DNA of 64,000 nucleotides, from positions 310,001 through 374,000 of the forward strand of contig NZ_JAJNOC010000004.1 in NCBI RefSeq assembly GCF_021044825.1, in the 5' to 3' direction. The notes beneath the pieces are model-generated. The model worked only from the letters and a program-made list of their open reading frames with translations. It did no database searches and was not told the DNA's origin. Both the position numbers and the translations under genes were made by a program. This document shows positions 26,857-38,901 of this stretch, piece by piece. Numbering within the stretch: the stretch's first letter is position 1; the number at the start of each line of letters is the position of its first letter. Origin of the DNA: Massilia phyllostachyos. Its GTDB lineage: Bacteria > Pseudomonadota > Gammaproteobacteria > Burkholderiales > Burkholderiaceae_D.

Positions 26857-28470
26857 ATGACGCACCCATTCCTGGCGCTCGACAGCGCCTCGTTCGATCT
26901 TCCCGACGGCACCACGTTGCTGTCCTGCCTCACAGAGCAGTTCGATTCCCGCCACACCGGCCTGGTCGGCCGTAACGGCGTCGGCAAGAGCGTGCTCGCG
27001 CGCCTGCTGGCCGGCGAGCTGCAGGCGAGTGCAGGCCGCTGCGTCCGCTCCGGCCCCGTGTTCTACCTGCCGCAGCAGGTCGATCGCCTCCACGGCGAAA
27101 CCGTCGCCTCGCTCGCCCGCCTGAAGCCGACGCTCGACGCCCTGCAGCGCATCGATGCCGGCAGCATCGACCCGCTGGATTTCGACCTGGTCGGCGACCG
27201 CTGGGACCTGCCCGCACGCCTCCAGCACGCGCTCGAGCAGGCTGGCCTCGGCCACCTGGACGCCGCCACCCCCGCGCAGCAACTCAGCGGCGGCGAAGCC
27301 ATGCGCGTGGCGCTGCTCGGCGCCATGCTCTCGAATGCCGACTTCCTGATCCTCGACGAGCCCACCAACCACCTCGACCGCCCATCGCGCCAGGCGCTGG
27401 TGGACCAGCTCAGGCAGTGGAAGGGCGGCCTGATCGTCGTCAGCCACGACCGCACCCTGCTCGAGCAAATGGACCGCATCGTCGAACTCTCCTCGCAAGG
27501 CCTGCGCAGCTACGGCGGCAACTACAGCTTTTATGCCGCCGCCCGCGCTGCGGAGCAGGACAGCGCCCAGCGCGATCTCGACCACGCGCGACACACCCTG
27601 CAGCGCGAGGAACGCGCCATGCGCGAGCAGCGCGAACGCCAGCAGCGCCGCCAGGCGCAAGGCGCACGCGAAGGCAAGGCCGCCAACCAGGCGAAGATCC
27701 TGCTGGGACGCCAGAAGGAGCGCAGCGAAGCGAGCGGCGGACGCCTGCAGCAGCGCATCGACGAAACCCGCCAGCAGCACCGCGAGCAGGTCCGGCACGC
27801 CGCCGAGCAGCTGCGCGAGGACCAGGCCATCCGCCTGCAAGGCCCGCAACTGAGCGCCGCCGCCCAGCGCCGCGTCGTCCAGCTGGAAGACGTCGCGCTG
27901 CCTTTCGTGCCGCCAGTCCTGCGCCGCATCGACCTGGTCATCACCGGCCAGCAGCGCATCGGCATCACCGGCCCGAACGGCAGCGGCAAGTCGACCCTCC
28001 TGAAAGTCATCGCCGGCGAGATCGACCCGCTGGCCGGACGGGTCACGCGCGACCCGGCCTGCGCCTGGCTCGACCAGCGCCTCGCCACCCTCGACCCCGA
28101 TCGCTGCGCCATCGACCAGCTCATCGCCGCCAACCGCAGCGTCGCCCCCGACCGACTGCGCACCTACCTCGCCCAGATCGGCCTGGACGCCCGTAAGGCA
28201 ACCATGGCGACTGGTCTGCTGAGCGGCGGCGAACGTTTGAAGGCGGCGCTGGCCTGCGCGCTGTACGCCGACCCGCCCGCGCGTCTGCTCCTGCTGGACG
28301 AGCCGGGCAACCACCTGGACCTGGCCTCCCTCGAAGCGCTGGAGTCGATGCTGGCCCAGTACACTGGCGCGCTGGTGGTGGTGTCGCACGATGAAGTCTT
28401 CCTCGACCGCCTGCACCTGACCCATCGATTGACGGCAGGCGAGGGCGGTTGGCGCCTGGAGGCCTGCTGA
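26857..28470 (+). CDS. ABC-F family ATPase
   Basis: A 537-residue soluble protein with two ATP-binding cassettes and no membrane segment. Cassette 1: Walker A GRNGVGKS (38-45), LSGGE and LILDEPTNHLD. A basic, glutamine-rich linker (about 215-330) follows. Cassette 2: GPNGSGKST, LLSGGERLKAAL and LLLLDEPGNHLD, where glycine replaces the usual threonine. ABC-F proteins act on ribosomes during translation. The start is fixed by GGAGG six bases upstream. It resembles Uup/YheS-like members but lacks a Uup-type C-terminal coiled coil. Confidence 0.92.
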   Translation: MTHPFLALDSASFDLPDGTTLLSCLTEQFDSRHTGLVGRNGVGKSVLARLLAGELQASAGRCVRSGPVFYLPQQVDRLHGETVASLARLKPTLDALQRIDAGSIDPLDFDLVGDRWDLPARLQHALEQAGLGHLDAATPAQQLSGGEAMRVALLGAMLSNADFLILDEPTNHLDRPSRQALVDQLRQWKGGLIVVSHDRTLLEQMDRIVELSSQGLRSYGGNYSFYAAARAAEQDSAQRDLDHARHTLQREERAMREQRERQQRRQAQGAREGKAANQAKILLGRQKERSEASGGRLQQRIDETRQQHREQVRHAAEQLREDQAIRLQGPQLSAAAQRRVVQLEDVALPFVPPVLRRIDLVITGQQRIGITGPNGSGKSTLLKVIAGEIDPLAGRVTRDPACAWLDQRLATLDPDRCAIDQLIAANRSVAPDRLRTYLAQIGLDARKATMATGLLSGGERLKAALACALYADPPARLLLLDEPGNHLDLASLEALESMLAQYTGALVVVSHDEVFLDRLHLTHRLTAGEGGWRLEAC

Positions 28471-28529
28471 CCGGGGCCCGCCATTGATATAATCGCGGAT
28501 CACCGCCACGCTTTTTTGAAGGACCAACG

Positions 28530-29549
28530 TTGCGCACCCTTGTCATTTCCCCCAACTGGATCGGCGACGCCGTGATGGCCCAGCCGCTGCTGCGCCGCCT
28601 GCGCGATCTGCACCCCGACCGCCCGATCGACGTGCTGGCCCCGACCTGGGTGGCGCCGGTCTGGCGTGCGATGCGCGAGGTGGACACGGTGCTCGAGTCG
28701 CCCTTCAAGCACGGTTCGCTGCAGTGGAAGGAGCGCAAGGCGTACGCGAAGATCCTCAAAAAGCGCGGCTATGCCGACTCCTACGTGCTGCCGAACACGC
28801 TGAAATTCGCGCTGATCCCCTGGCTGGCCGGCATCAGGCGCCGCGTCGGCTACAAGGGCGAGATGCGCTACGGCCTGGTGAACGTGATGCACCACGACGA
28901 GAAGGATGCGCCGCGTCCGATGGCCCAGTTCTATGCCGCGCTGGCCGACCAGCCGGTGCGCAACCTGCCGCGGCTTGACAAGCTCCCCGAGCCGGAGATG
29001 ATCGCCGACGCAAAGGACGCCGACGCCGCCATCGCCCGCCTGAACCTGCCAGCCGGAACCTACGTCGCCTTCGCCCCCGGCGCCGAGTTCGGCCCCGCCA
29101 AGCGCTGGCCCGCATCCTATTTCGCCGAACTGGCCCGGACGATCCGCGCCAACCGGCCAGATGCCCAGATCCTGCTGCTCGGCTCCCCGAAAGACCGCGC
29201 CGTCTGCGACGAGATCACCGCCATCGTCCCGCAGGCGCACAATCTCGCCGGCTCGACCTCGCTGAGCGAAGCGATCGCCCTGATTTCGCGCGCCGCCGCC
29301 GTGGTCACCAACGATTCCGGCCTGATGCACATCGGCGCCGCCTTGAAGCGCCCCGTGGTGGCGATCTACGGCCCGACCGATCCGCGCCATACGCCGCCGC
29401 TGTCCGAACTGGCGAAGATCCTGTGGCTGCACATCGAGTGCTCGCCTTGCCAGCAGCGCGAATGCCCACTGGGCCACCAGAACTGCATGAAACTGATTAC
29501 GCCGGACGCCGTCTGGCAACCGCTGCAGCCGATGCTGGCCGCGGCCTGA
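28530..29549 (+). CDS. waaF: LPS heptosyltransferase II
   Basis: A 339-residue GT9 glycosyltransferase that adds the second heptose to the LPS inner core at the cytoplasmic face of the inner membrane. Diagnostic parts are ISPNWIGDAVMAQPLL at the start, FAPGAEFGPAKRWP, VVTNDSGLMHIGAAL and YGPTDPRHTPPL. The start is a TTG with GAAGGA upstream. TATAAT at 28488-28493 may be its -10 box. The heptose epimerase gene follows 27 bp downstream, so both act in heptose-LPS synthesis. Confidence 0.94.
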   Translation: MRTLVISPNWIGDAVMAQPLLRRLRDLHPDRPIDVLAPTWVAPVWRAMREVDTVLESPFKHGSLQWKERKAYAKILKKRGYADSYVLPNTLKFALIPWLAGIRRRVGYKGEMRYGLVNVMHHDEKDAPRPMAQFYAALADQPVRNLPRLDKLPEPEMIADAKDADAAIARLNLPAGTYVAFAPGAEFGPAKRWPASYFAELARTIRANRPDAQILLLGSPKDRAVCDEITAIVPQAHNLAGSTSLSEAIALISRAAAVVTNDSGLMHIGAALKRPVVAIYGPTDPRHTPPLSELAKILWLHIECSPCQQRECPLGHQNCMKLITPDAVWQPLQPMLAAA

Positions 29550-29576
29550 ACGAACGAGTTAGAAGAGAGGTCCACA

Positions 29577-30578
29577 ATGATTCTGGTAACCGGCGCAGCA
29601 GGCTTCATCGGAGCCAACCTGGTGCACGCGCTCTCCAAGCGCCAACCCTTCAGCGTGTTCGCCGTCGATAACATGTCGCGGCCGGACAAATTCCTGAACA
29701 TCGTCGACGCCGAATTGGCCGACTACGCCGACAAGGAAGACTTCCTGGTGCGCCTGAAGGCCGGCGAATTCGACGGCAAGTTCAGCGCCGTGCTGCACCA
29801 GGGCGCCTGCTCCAACACCATGGAGACCGACGGCCGCTACATGATGCGGAATAACTACGAGTACACGATCGCGCTGTTCGAGTTTTGCCAGCGCGAGAAG
29901 ATCCCCTTCATCTACGCCTCGTCCGCGGCGGTGTATGGTGGCGGCACCGTGTTCAGGGAAGAGCGTGAACACGAGCGCCCGCTGAACGTCTACGGCTACT
30001 CGAAATTCCTGTTCGACCAGTACATGCGCCGCTACTGGCAGCAGCACGGGATGGATGCCGGCAGCCAGGTCGTCGGCCTGCGCTACTTCAACGTCTACGG
30101 CCCGCTGGAAGGCCACAAGGGCACGATGGCCTCCGTGCCCTTCCACCAGTTCCACCAGTTCCAGAAAGAGGGCAAGGTCAAGCTCTTCGGCGCCAACGAG
30201 GGCTACGAGGCCGGCACCCAGATGCGCGACTTCGTCTACGTCGAGGACGTGGTGAAGGTGAACCTGTTCTTCCTCGATCACCCCGACAAGCGCGGCATCT
30301 TCAACCTCGGCACCGGCCGCGCCCAGCCCTTCAACGACCTGGCCATCGCCACCGTCAACGCCCTGGCCAACGAGGGCAACCCGCCTTTGAGCCTCGACCA
30401 GATCATCGACAAGGGCCTGCTCGACTACCTGCCATTCCCCGACAAACTGAAGGGCAAGTACCAGAGCTTCACCCAGGCCGACATCGGCGCCCTGCGCGCC
30501 GTCGGCTACACCGAGCCGTTCACCGACGTCGCCACCGGCGTCGCAAAATACATGGACTACCTGAAAACGGCCCGCTAA
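29577..30578 (+). CDS. hldD: ADP-L-glycero-D-manno-heptose 6-epimerase
   Basis: A 333-residue extended short-chain dehydrogenase that makes the L-glycero form of ADP-heptose for the LPS core. It has the NAD(P) motif [12 protein letters not shown] at the N-terminus, [13 protein letters not shown], the YGYSKF catalytic tyrosine-lysine region, [14 protein letters not shown] and [18 protein letters not shown] precedes the ATG. It pairs with waaF in one transcript. Confidence 0.96.
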   Translation: MILVTGAAGFIGANLVHALSKRQPFSVFAVDNMSRPDKFLNIVDAELADYADKEDFLVRLKAGEFDGKFSAVLHQGACSNTMETDGRYMMRNNYEYTIALFEFCQREKIPFIYASSAAVYGGGTVFREEREHERPLNVYGYSKFLFDQYMRRYWQQHGMDAGSQVVGLRYFNVYGPLEGHKGTMASVPFHQFHQFQKEGKVKLFGANEGYEAGTQMRDFVYVEDVVKVNLFFLDHPDKRGIFNLGTGRAQPFNDLAIATVNALANEGNPPLSLDQIIDKGLLDYLPFPDKLKGKYQSFTQADIGALRAVGYTEPFTDVATGVAKYMDYLKTAR

Positions 30579-30583
30579 CTCAG

Positions 30584-30617
30584 CACCGTCGCCCCGGCGC
30601 AGGCCGGGGCCCAATTT
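30584..30617. repeat. REP-like palindrome, single copy
   Basis: GCCCCGGCGCAGGCCGGGGC (30591-30610) is a palindrome flanked by CACCGTC and CCAATTT, the same flanks as the copy at 17245. It lies six bases after the hldD stop. Confidence 0.75.
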
Positions 30618-30640
30618 CCCCCCGCATTCCAATACACTCC

Positions 30641-30716
30641 GTTTACATCCCCGCCCCCAGCTTTTAGCCCGTTTTTACACCCAAACCCCTACGCTTTCAC
30701 CTGCTCCAACAACAAC
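30641..30716 (+). promoter_or_regulatory. Control region of the TorF-type porin gene, similar to the kdp region
   Basis: GTTTACA (30641-30647), GTTTTTACA (30671-30679), CTACGCT (30689-30695) and CCAACAACAAC (30706-30716) lie before the ATG in that order. The same words appear in the same order before the kdp genes (31472-31551). TTTTTACAC also resembles the KdpE site of enterobacterial kdp promoters. Shared control is inferred. Confidence 0.5.
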
Positions 30717-30727
30717 ACGCAGGTACC

Positions 30728-31462
30728 ATGAAAGCACTGATCTTCGCCACCGCCATCCTCGCCACCAGCGCCCACGCGCAGACCGAGCCCCCCGCATCGA
30801 CCACCACCTTCAACGCCGCCGTCACAAGCGACTACCGCTACCGCGGCATCTCCCAAACCCGCCTGCAGCCCGCCCTGCAGGGAGGCGCCGACTTCGTCCA
30901 CGCCACCGGCTGGTACGCAGGCGCATGGGCCTCGACCATCAAGTGGACGAAAGACGCCGGCGGCGACGGCAGCATCGAACTCGACCTCTACGGCGGCAAG
31001 CGCGGCGAGATCGCCCCGGGTGTCAGCTACGACGTCGGCGTCCTGCGCTACCTCTATTCCGGCAATGAGCTCGGCCGCGTCAAAGGCTTCGTCAACGCCA
31101 ACACCACCGAAGTCTACGGCCAGCTCGGCTACGGCCCCGCCTACGTCAAGTACTCGCACGCGACCACCAACCTGTTCGGCTTTGTCGACAGCGAAAACAG
31201 TGGCTACCTCGACATCGGCGCCAACATCGACGCCGGCAACGGCGTCACGCTCCAGCTGCACGCCGGCCGCCAGCGTGTCGAGAACAACGGCGCGGCGACC
31301 TACACCGACTGGAAGATCGGCGCCAGCCGCGCCTTCGGCCCCGCTACCATCACCCTGGCCGCCATCGGCACCAACGCGGACAAAAGCGCCTATGCCTCGC
31401 CGGCCAACGGCAAATTCACGGGCAAGACCGCGCTGCAGCTGACCGTCGGCGCCACCTTCTAA
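30728..31462 (+). CDS. TorF-family putative porin (gcw_chp/TIGR02001)
   Basis: A 244-residue outer-membrane protein. The signal peptide (1-17) ends AHA. The conserved family start TTFNAAVTSDYRYRGISQTRLQPALQGGADF follows, then alternating beta strands such as GWYAGAWASTIKWT and VELDLYGG, ending LQLTVGATF with a terminal phenylalanine. The family is predicted to form barrels of unknown specificity. It lies 111 bp before the potassium operon and shares upstream motifs with it, so a role in potassium-limited cells is possible. Confidence 0.88.
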   Translation: MKALIFATAILATSAHAQTEPPASTTTFNAAVTSDYRYRGISQTRLQPALQGGADFVHATGWYAGAWASTIKWTKDAGGDGSIELDLYGGKRGEIAPGVSYDVGVLRYLYSGNELGRVKGFVNANTTEVYGQLGYGPAYVKYSHATTNLFGFVDSENSGYLDIGANIDAGNGVTLQLHAGRQRVENNGAATYTDWKIGASRAFGPATITLAAIGTNADKSAYASPANGKFTGKTALQLTVGATF

Positions 31463-31471
31463 GACCGGCGC

Positions 31472-31551
31472 GTTTACAACGCGTTTACACGGCGCCGCAG
31501 GCTTTTTACGCCCCGTTTCGCGCGGCGCCTCTACGCTCCATCCAACAACAA
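31472..31551 (+). promoter_or_regulatory. Putative kdp promoter/operator region
   Basis: Two TTTACA repeats (31473-31478 and 31484-31489) are 11 bp apart, one helical turn. TTTTTAC follows at 31503-31509, CTACGCT at 31531-31537 and CAACAACAACAAC from about 31544. The repeats resemble KdpE half sites. KdpD and KdpE are encoded downstream, so autoregulated induction at low potassium is likely. Confidence 0.55.
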
Positions 31552-31573
31552 CAACGTCGAAAGCGAGTACCCC

Positions 31574-31666
31574 ATGGACTTCCTTTTCATCGGCGCCTTC
31601 CTCCTGTTCTTCGCGCTGACCTGGCTGCTGCTGGCCGGCTGCCATCGTCTCGGAGGCAAGCAATGA
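31574..31666 (+). CDS. Small membrane protein at the head of the kdp operon
   Basis: A 30-codon ORF: MDFLFIGAFLLFFALTWLLL followed by a short tail with C-H-R-L-G-G-K-Q. One hydrophobic helix fills most of it. Its TGA overlaps the ATG of kdpF (ATGA), so it is translated in the operon. Similar short proteins stand before kdpF in some proteobacteria and are usually annotated hypothetical. A helper role in the Kdp complex is possible but unproven. Confidence 0.65.
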   Translation: MDFLFIGAFLLFFALTWLLLAGCHRLGGKQ

Positions 31667-31752
31667 GTACCTTTTATATCGTCGGCGGCCTGGTCGCCGC
31701 CGGCCTGCTGGTCTACCTGCTGGTAGCCCTGTTCAAGGCGGAGGATCTGTAA
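31663..31752 (+). CDS. kdpF: K+-transporting ATPase subunit KdpF
   Basis: A 29-residue single-helix protein, with hydrophobic core VGGLVAAGLLVYLLVALF and the family-like ending KAEDL (usually xPExF/L). KdpF stabilises the KdpABC complex in the inner membrane. It overlaps the preceding small ORF, and its TAA is immediately followed by the kdpA ATG. Confidence 0.85.
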   Translation: MSTFYIVGGLVAAGLLVYLLVALFKAEDL

Positions 31753-33491
31753 ATGTTCTCCGACTTCCTGCCGCTGCTCGCGGTATTCCTGATCGTCCTG
31801 CTGGTGCTGGGCTATCCCCTGGGCCTGTTCATGGCGCGCGTCGCCGACAGCGCCGCCGTTCCCGGCATGCGCTGGATGGGCAAGGTCGAATCGCTGTTCT
31901 ATCGCGCCGCCGGCGCAGGCTCCACCGCCGCGCAGTCGTGGAAAGGCTACGCACTGGCGCTGGTGGCCTTCAATGCCGTCGGCGCGCTCGCCGTCTATGC
32001 GATCCAGCGCCTGCAGGCCTGGCTGCCGCTGAACCCCGAGGGCATGGCCAACATCAGCGCCGACTCCTCGTTCAACACCGCCGTCAGCTTCACGACCAAC
32101 ACCAACTGGCAGGGCTACAGCGGCGAACAGACCATGAGCATCCTGACCCAGATGGTCGCGCTCGCGGGCCAGAACTTCTTCTCGGCCGCCACCGGCATCG
32201 CCGTCGCCTTCGCCCTGATCCGCGGCTTCGCCGCCCGTTCCAGCAGCGCGATCGGCAACTTCTGGGTCGACCTGACCCGCGCCACCCTGTACATCCTGCT
32301 GCCGCTGTCCATCGTGTTCGCCCTGTTCCTGGCCAGCCAGGGCGTGGTGCAGGGCTTTTCCGCCCATGTCGATGCGCAGGTGCTCGACCCGGCCAGCTAT
32401 ACCCTGCCGGACACCAAGGAAAGCCTGAGCGCCGCCACCCAGGCCATCCCGATGGGTCCCGTCGCCTCGCAGGAAGCCATCAAGATCCTGGGCACCAACG
32501 GCGGCGGCTACTTCAACGCCAACTCGGCGCACCCCTTCGAGAACCCGAATGCGCTGACCAACTTCCTGCAGATGGTCGCCATCTTCCTGATCCCCGTAGG
32601 CCTGTGCTTCACCTTCGGGCGCATGGTCGGCGACATGCGCCAGGGCTGGACGGTGCTGGCGGCCATGACGATCCTGTTCGTCATCGCCGCCACCTGCGCG
32701 TACTCGGCGGAACAAGCGGCCCATCCCGCATTGAGCGCGCTCGGCATCGATGGGGGCGCGGGCAATATGGAAGGCAAGGAGACCCGCTTCGGCATCGCCG
32801 CCTCCAGCCTGTTCGCGGCCGTCACCACCGCGGCTTCCTGCGGCGCGGTCAACGCCATGCACGATTCCTTCATGCCCCTGGGCGGGATGGTGCCGATGGT
32901 CCTGATGCAACTCGGCGAAGTCGTCTTCGGCGGCGTCGGCGCCGGCCTGTACGGCATGCTGGTGTTCGCGATCCTGGCGGTCTTCATCGCCGGCCTGATG
33001 ATCGGCCGCACGCCGGAATACCTGGGCAAGAAGATCGGCGCCTACGAGATGAAGATGGCGTCCGTCGTCATCCTGATCACGCCCTGCCTGGTCCTGATCG
33101 GCACCGCGATCGCGGTGGTGGCGGGGGCAGGGAAGGCCGGCATCGCCAACCCGGGCGCGCACGGCTTCTCGGAGATCCTGTACGCGCTCAGCTCCGCCGC
33201 CAACAACAACGGCAGCGCCTTCGCCGGCCTGTCCGCGAACACGCCGTTCTATAACACCCTGTTGGCGGTGGCGATGTGGTTCGGCCGCTTCGGCGTGATC
33301 GTCCCGGTGCTGGCGATCGCCGGCTCGCTCGCCGCGCGCCAACGCCTCGCCGCCAATGCCGGCACCATGCCCACCCACGGCCCGCTGTTCGTCGGCCTGC
33401 TGGCCGGCGCCGTCGTCCTGGTCGGCATCCTCAACTACGTGCCGGCGCTCGCCCTCGGCCCGGTGGTCGAGCATCTTCAGCTGTTCGCCAA

Positions 33492-33495
<4 letters not shown>
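31753..33495 (+). CDS. kdpA: K+-transporting ATPase subunit KdpA
   Basis: A 580-residue channel-like subunit with about ten membrane helices that binds and passes potassium. Filter-type loops are visible, e.g. [45 protein letters not shown] and [12 protein letters not shown]. Length fits the family. It is inside the kdpFABC operon, with the kdpB start overlapping its stop. Confidence 0.97.
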
Positions 33496-35606
<2,111 letters not shown>

Positions 35607-35616
35607 GGACCTGACC

Positions 35617-36201
35617 ATGCAATCCATTCTCCGTCCCGCGCTGGTGATGTTCGGCGCATTGACCCTGGTCTGCGGCGTCGCCTACCCGGTGCTGGTAACA
35701 AGCGTCGCCCAGGCGGCCTTTCCAGATGCCGCCAACGGCAGCCTGCTGAAGCAGGGCGATAAAGTGGTTGGCTCGCGCCTCATCGGCCAGTCGTTCACCG
35801 CCCCGCAGTACTTCTGGGGCCGCCCGTCGGCGACAGGCCCGATGCCGAACAACGGCGGCGGCTCGTCCGGCTCGAACCAGGGGCCGCTCAACCCGGCCCT
35901 GGGGGATGCGCTCAAGGGCCGCGCCGAGGCCCTGCGTGCGGCGGACCCGGCCAACGCGGCGCCGATCCCGGTCGACCTGGTCACCGCCTCGGCCAGCGGC
36001 CTCGATCCCGAGATCAGCCTGGACGGCGCGCGCTGGCAGGCGGCGCGCGTGGCCAAGGCGCGTGGCCTGGCGACCGACGACGTCCAGCGGCTGATCGACG
36101 AGCACGCCGAGGGCAGGGTGCTGGGCCTGTTCGGCGAGCCGCGCGTCAACGTGCTGGCCCTGAATCTGGCGCTGGACGGCCAAAAGCGCGATACTCGCTG
36201 A
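35617..36201 (+). CDS. kdpC: K+-transporting ATPase subunit KdpC
   Basis: A 194-residue subunit with one N-terminal helix and a periplasmic domain. Family hallmarks are [46 protein letters not shown] and [15 protein letters not shown] stands upstream of ATG 35617. It joins KdpA and KdpB in the complex. Confidence 0.96.
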   Translation: MQSILRPALVMFGALTLVCGVAYPVLVTSVAQAAFPDAANGSLLKQGDKVVGSRLIGQSFTAPQYFWGRPSATGPMPNNGGGSSGSNQGPLNPALGDALKGRAEALRAADPANAAPIPVDLVTASASGLDPEISLDGARWQAARVAKARGLATDDVQRLIDEHAEGRVLGLFGEPRVNVLALNLALDGQKRDTR

Positions 36202-36204
36202 ACG

Positions 36205-38901
36205 ATGCAGCCGAACATTCCCCCTCGACCCGATCCCAATGCCCTGCTGGCGCAGATGCGCGAGCAGGAACGCAGCGCGGCGCGCGGCAAGCTGCGCATT
36301 TATTTCGGCGCCTCGGCCGGCGTCGGCAAGACCTACGCCATGCTGCAGGAGGCGCGCCGCCTGCAGGCCGAGGGCAGGCTGCCGCTGGTGGGCGTGGTCG
36401 AGACCCACGGACGCCAGGACACCGCGCAGCTGCTCGACGGCCTGGAAGTCCTGCCGCGCCGCCAGGTCGAGCATCGCGGCGTTCGCATCGGCGAATTCGA
36501 CCTCGATGCGGCGCTCGAGCGCAAGCCCTCCGTGATCCTGGTCGATGAGCTGGCGCATTCGAACGCGCCCGGCTCGCGCCACCCGAAGCGCTGGCAGGAC
36601 GTCGAGGAACTGCTCGACGCCGGCATCGACGTGCTCACCACGGTCAATGTCCAGCACCTGGAAAGCCTGAATGACGTGGTCGGCGGCATCGCCGGCATCC
36701 GCGTCGCCGAGACCGTGCCCGATTCCGTGTTCGACGAGGCGGCGGAAGTCGTGATGGTCGACCTGCCGGCCGACGCCTTGCTCGCCCGCCTGAAACAGGG
36801 CAAGGTCTACCAGCCGGCCCAGGCCGAGCGGGCCGCCGGCAACTTCTTCAAGAAGGGCAACCTGATCGCCCTGCGCGAGCTGGCGCTGCGGCGCACCGCC
36901 GACCGCATCGAGGACGACGTGCGCGCCTGGCGCATCGAGCAGTCGGTCGATGCGATCTGGAAGACCGGGGCGGGGCTGCTGGTGTGCGTCGGGCCGGTGG
37001 GCGGCGAGCACCTGGTGAGGAGCGCCGCGCGCATGGCCTCGCAGCTGGGCACCGACTGGCACGCGCTCCTCGTCGAGACGCCCCGCCTTGCGCGTCAGGC
37101 GGGCTCCGAGCGCGAGCGGATGCTGGCCACGCTCAAGCTGGCTGGCGATCTCGGCGCGCAGACGTCGGCCGTCTCCGGCGACGACGTGGCGCAGGCCGCG
37201 ATCGACTACGCCCACAGCCATAACCTGTCGAAGATCGCGCTGGGCCGCAGCGAGGCGCGCTGGCCCTGGCAGCGTCAGGTCGCGCGCCGCCTGGCGCGGC
37301 TGGCCCCTGGCCTGGACCTGATCGAGATCGGCGCGCCGGCGGTCAAACCGCCATCCCCGCCGCCCGCGGGCCGCGATCCGGCCCCGCACACGCTGCGTCC
37401 GCTGCCGCACCTGATCGCCGCCGGCGCCAGCCTGCTTACCGCGGCCCTGGTTTCGCCGCTGCTGGCCTGGCTCGACCTGGCCAACATCGCCATGCTGTTC
37501 CTGCTGGTGGTGGTGCTGGTCGCGTTCCGTCTCGGCCGTGCGCCCTCGGTCACCGCCACTTGCGTGTGCGTGGCCAGCTTCGATTTCTTCTTCGTGCCGC
37601 CGCGCTTCACGATGGCGGTGACGGACTTCCAGTACCTGATCACCTTCGGCGTCATGCTTGCCGTCGGCCTGACGATCGGCCAGCTGACCGCCGGCCTGCG
37701 TTTCCAGGCGCGCGTGGCGGCCCAACGCGAGCGCCGCGTGCGTGCGCTGTACGAATTCGCGCGCGAACTGTCGGGCGTGCTGATGCCGGAACAGGTGGTG
37801 CAGGCGACGCAGGCGGTGGTCCAGGATTCCTTCGGCGCCCGCGCGCTGCTGCTCACGCCCGACCTCGATGGCAAACTGGTGGTGCCGGGCGACGCCTTGC
37901 CGGGCCTGGACGCCGGCATCGCGCAATGGGCCTTCGACCATGCGCAAAGCGCGGGCCTGGGCACCGACACCTTGCCGGCCAGCGCGCTGTTCTACCTGCC
38001 GCTGGTGGCGCCGATGCGCACCCGCGGCGTGCTGGCGATCGGACCGGACTCCAGCCGCTGGGTCCTGATCCCCGAGCAGCGCCGCCAGCTCGACGCCCTG
38101 GCCGCGCTGGCCGCGATTGCGCTCGAACGCGTGCACTACGTCGAGGTGGCGCAGTCGGCCCTGGTGAACATGGAATCCGAACGCCTGCGCAATTCGCTCC
38201 TGGCTGCGCTGTCGCACGACCTGCGCACGCCCCTGACCGCGCTGGTCGGCCTGTCCGAATCGCTGCTGCGCACCGACCCGCCGCTGGCCGACGGCCCGCA
38301 CGGTGTCGCCCAGGCCCTGTACGAGGAAGCGCTGCGCATGAGCACCCTGGTCACGAACCTGCTCGACATGGCGCGCATCGAAAGCGGCCAGGTGCGCTTC
38401 AACCTCGAGTGGCAGGCGCTGGAAGAACTGGTGGGCGGCGCCCTGCGCGCCAGCCGCGTCGCGCTGCGCCACCACCAGGTGACGGTGCGCCTGCCGTCGA
38501 ATATCCCGCTGCTGCGCTTCGACGCCGTGCTGATCGAGCGCGTGCTGTGCAACCTGCTCGAGAATGCCGCAAAATACACCCCTGGCGGCTCGCGCATCGA
38601 GGTGTCGGCGGCGCTGCGCAAGGACCTGGTGGACGTGATGGTCTACGATAACGGCCCCGGCCTGCCGCCGGGCAGCGAGGAACGCATGTTCGACAAGTTC
38701 ACCCGCGGCGAGCGCGAATCGGCGCTGCCCGGCGTGGGTCTGGGGCTGGCGATCTGCCGCGCCATCGTCGAAGCCCACGGCGGCACGATCCGCGCCTGTG
38801 CTTCGCCATTAGGGGGCGCAGGCTTCGTGTTCTCGCTGCCGGCCGGCAGCCCGCCCGACATGCCCGAACCAGAACTGCCATTGGATAGCGCCCATGAGTG
38901 A
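36205..38901 (+). CDS. kdpD: Osmosensitive K+ channel histidine kinase KdpD
   Basis: An 898-residue sensor kinase. The N-terminal KdpD domain has a Walker A motif GASAGVGKTYAM near residue 38, VDELAHSNAPGSRHPKRWQDVEELL and TTVNVQHLESLND. A Usp-like domain follows, then four close-set membrane helices (about 395-490), a GAF-like region, HisKA with LSHDLRTPLTAL and an ATPase domain with NLLENAAKYT and GVGLGLAI. It controls KdpE phosphorylation at low potassium. It begins three bases after kdpC. Confidence 0.96.
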   Translation: MQPNIPPRPDPNALLAQMREQERSAARGKLRIYFGASAGVGKTYAMLQEARRLQAEGRLPLVGVVETHGRQDTAQLLDGLEVLPRRQVEHRGVRIGEFDLDAALERKPSVILVDELAHSNAPGSRHPKRWQDVEELLDAGIDVLTTVNVQHLESLNDVVGGIAGIRVAETVPDSVFDEAAEVVMVDLPADALLARLKQGKVYQPAQAERAAGNFFKKGNLIALRELALRRTADRIEDDVRAWRIEQSVDAIWKTGAGLLVCVGPVGGEHLVRSAARMASQLGTDWHALLVETPRLARQAGSERERMLATLKLAGDLGAQTSAVSGDDVAQAAIDYAHSHNLSKIALGRSEARWPWQRQVARRLARLAPGLDLIEIGAPAVKPPSPPPAGRDPAPHTLRPLPHLIAAGASLLTAALVSPLLAWLDLANIAMLFLLVVVLVAFRLGRAPSVTATCVCVASFDFFFVPPRFTMAVTDFQYLITFGVMLAVGLTIGQLTAGLRFQARVAAQRERRVRALYEFARELSGVLMPEQVVQATQAVVQDSFGARALLLTPDLDGKLVVPGDALPGLDAGIAQWAFDHAQSAGLGTDTLPASALFYLPLVAPMRTRGVLAIGPDSSRWVLIPEQRRQLDALAALAAIALERVHYVEVAQSALVNMESERLRNSLLAALSHDLRTPLTALVGLSESLLRTDPPLADGPHGVAQALYEEALRMSTLVTNLLDMARIESGQVRFNLEWQALEELVGGALRASRVALRHHQVTVRLPSNIPLLRFDAVLIERVLCNLLENAAKYTPGGSRIEVSAALRKDLVDVMVYDNGPGLPPGSEERMFDKFTRGERESALPGVGLGLAICRAIVEAHGGTIRACASPLGGAGFVFSLPAGSPPDMPEPELPLDSAHE

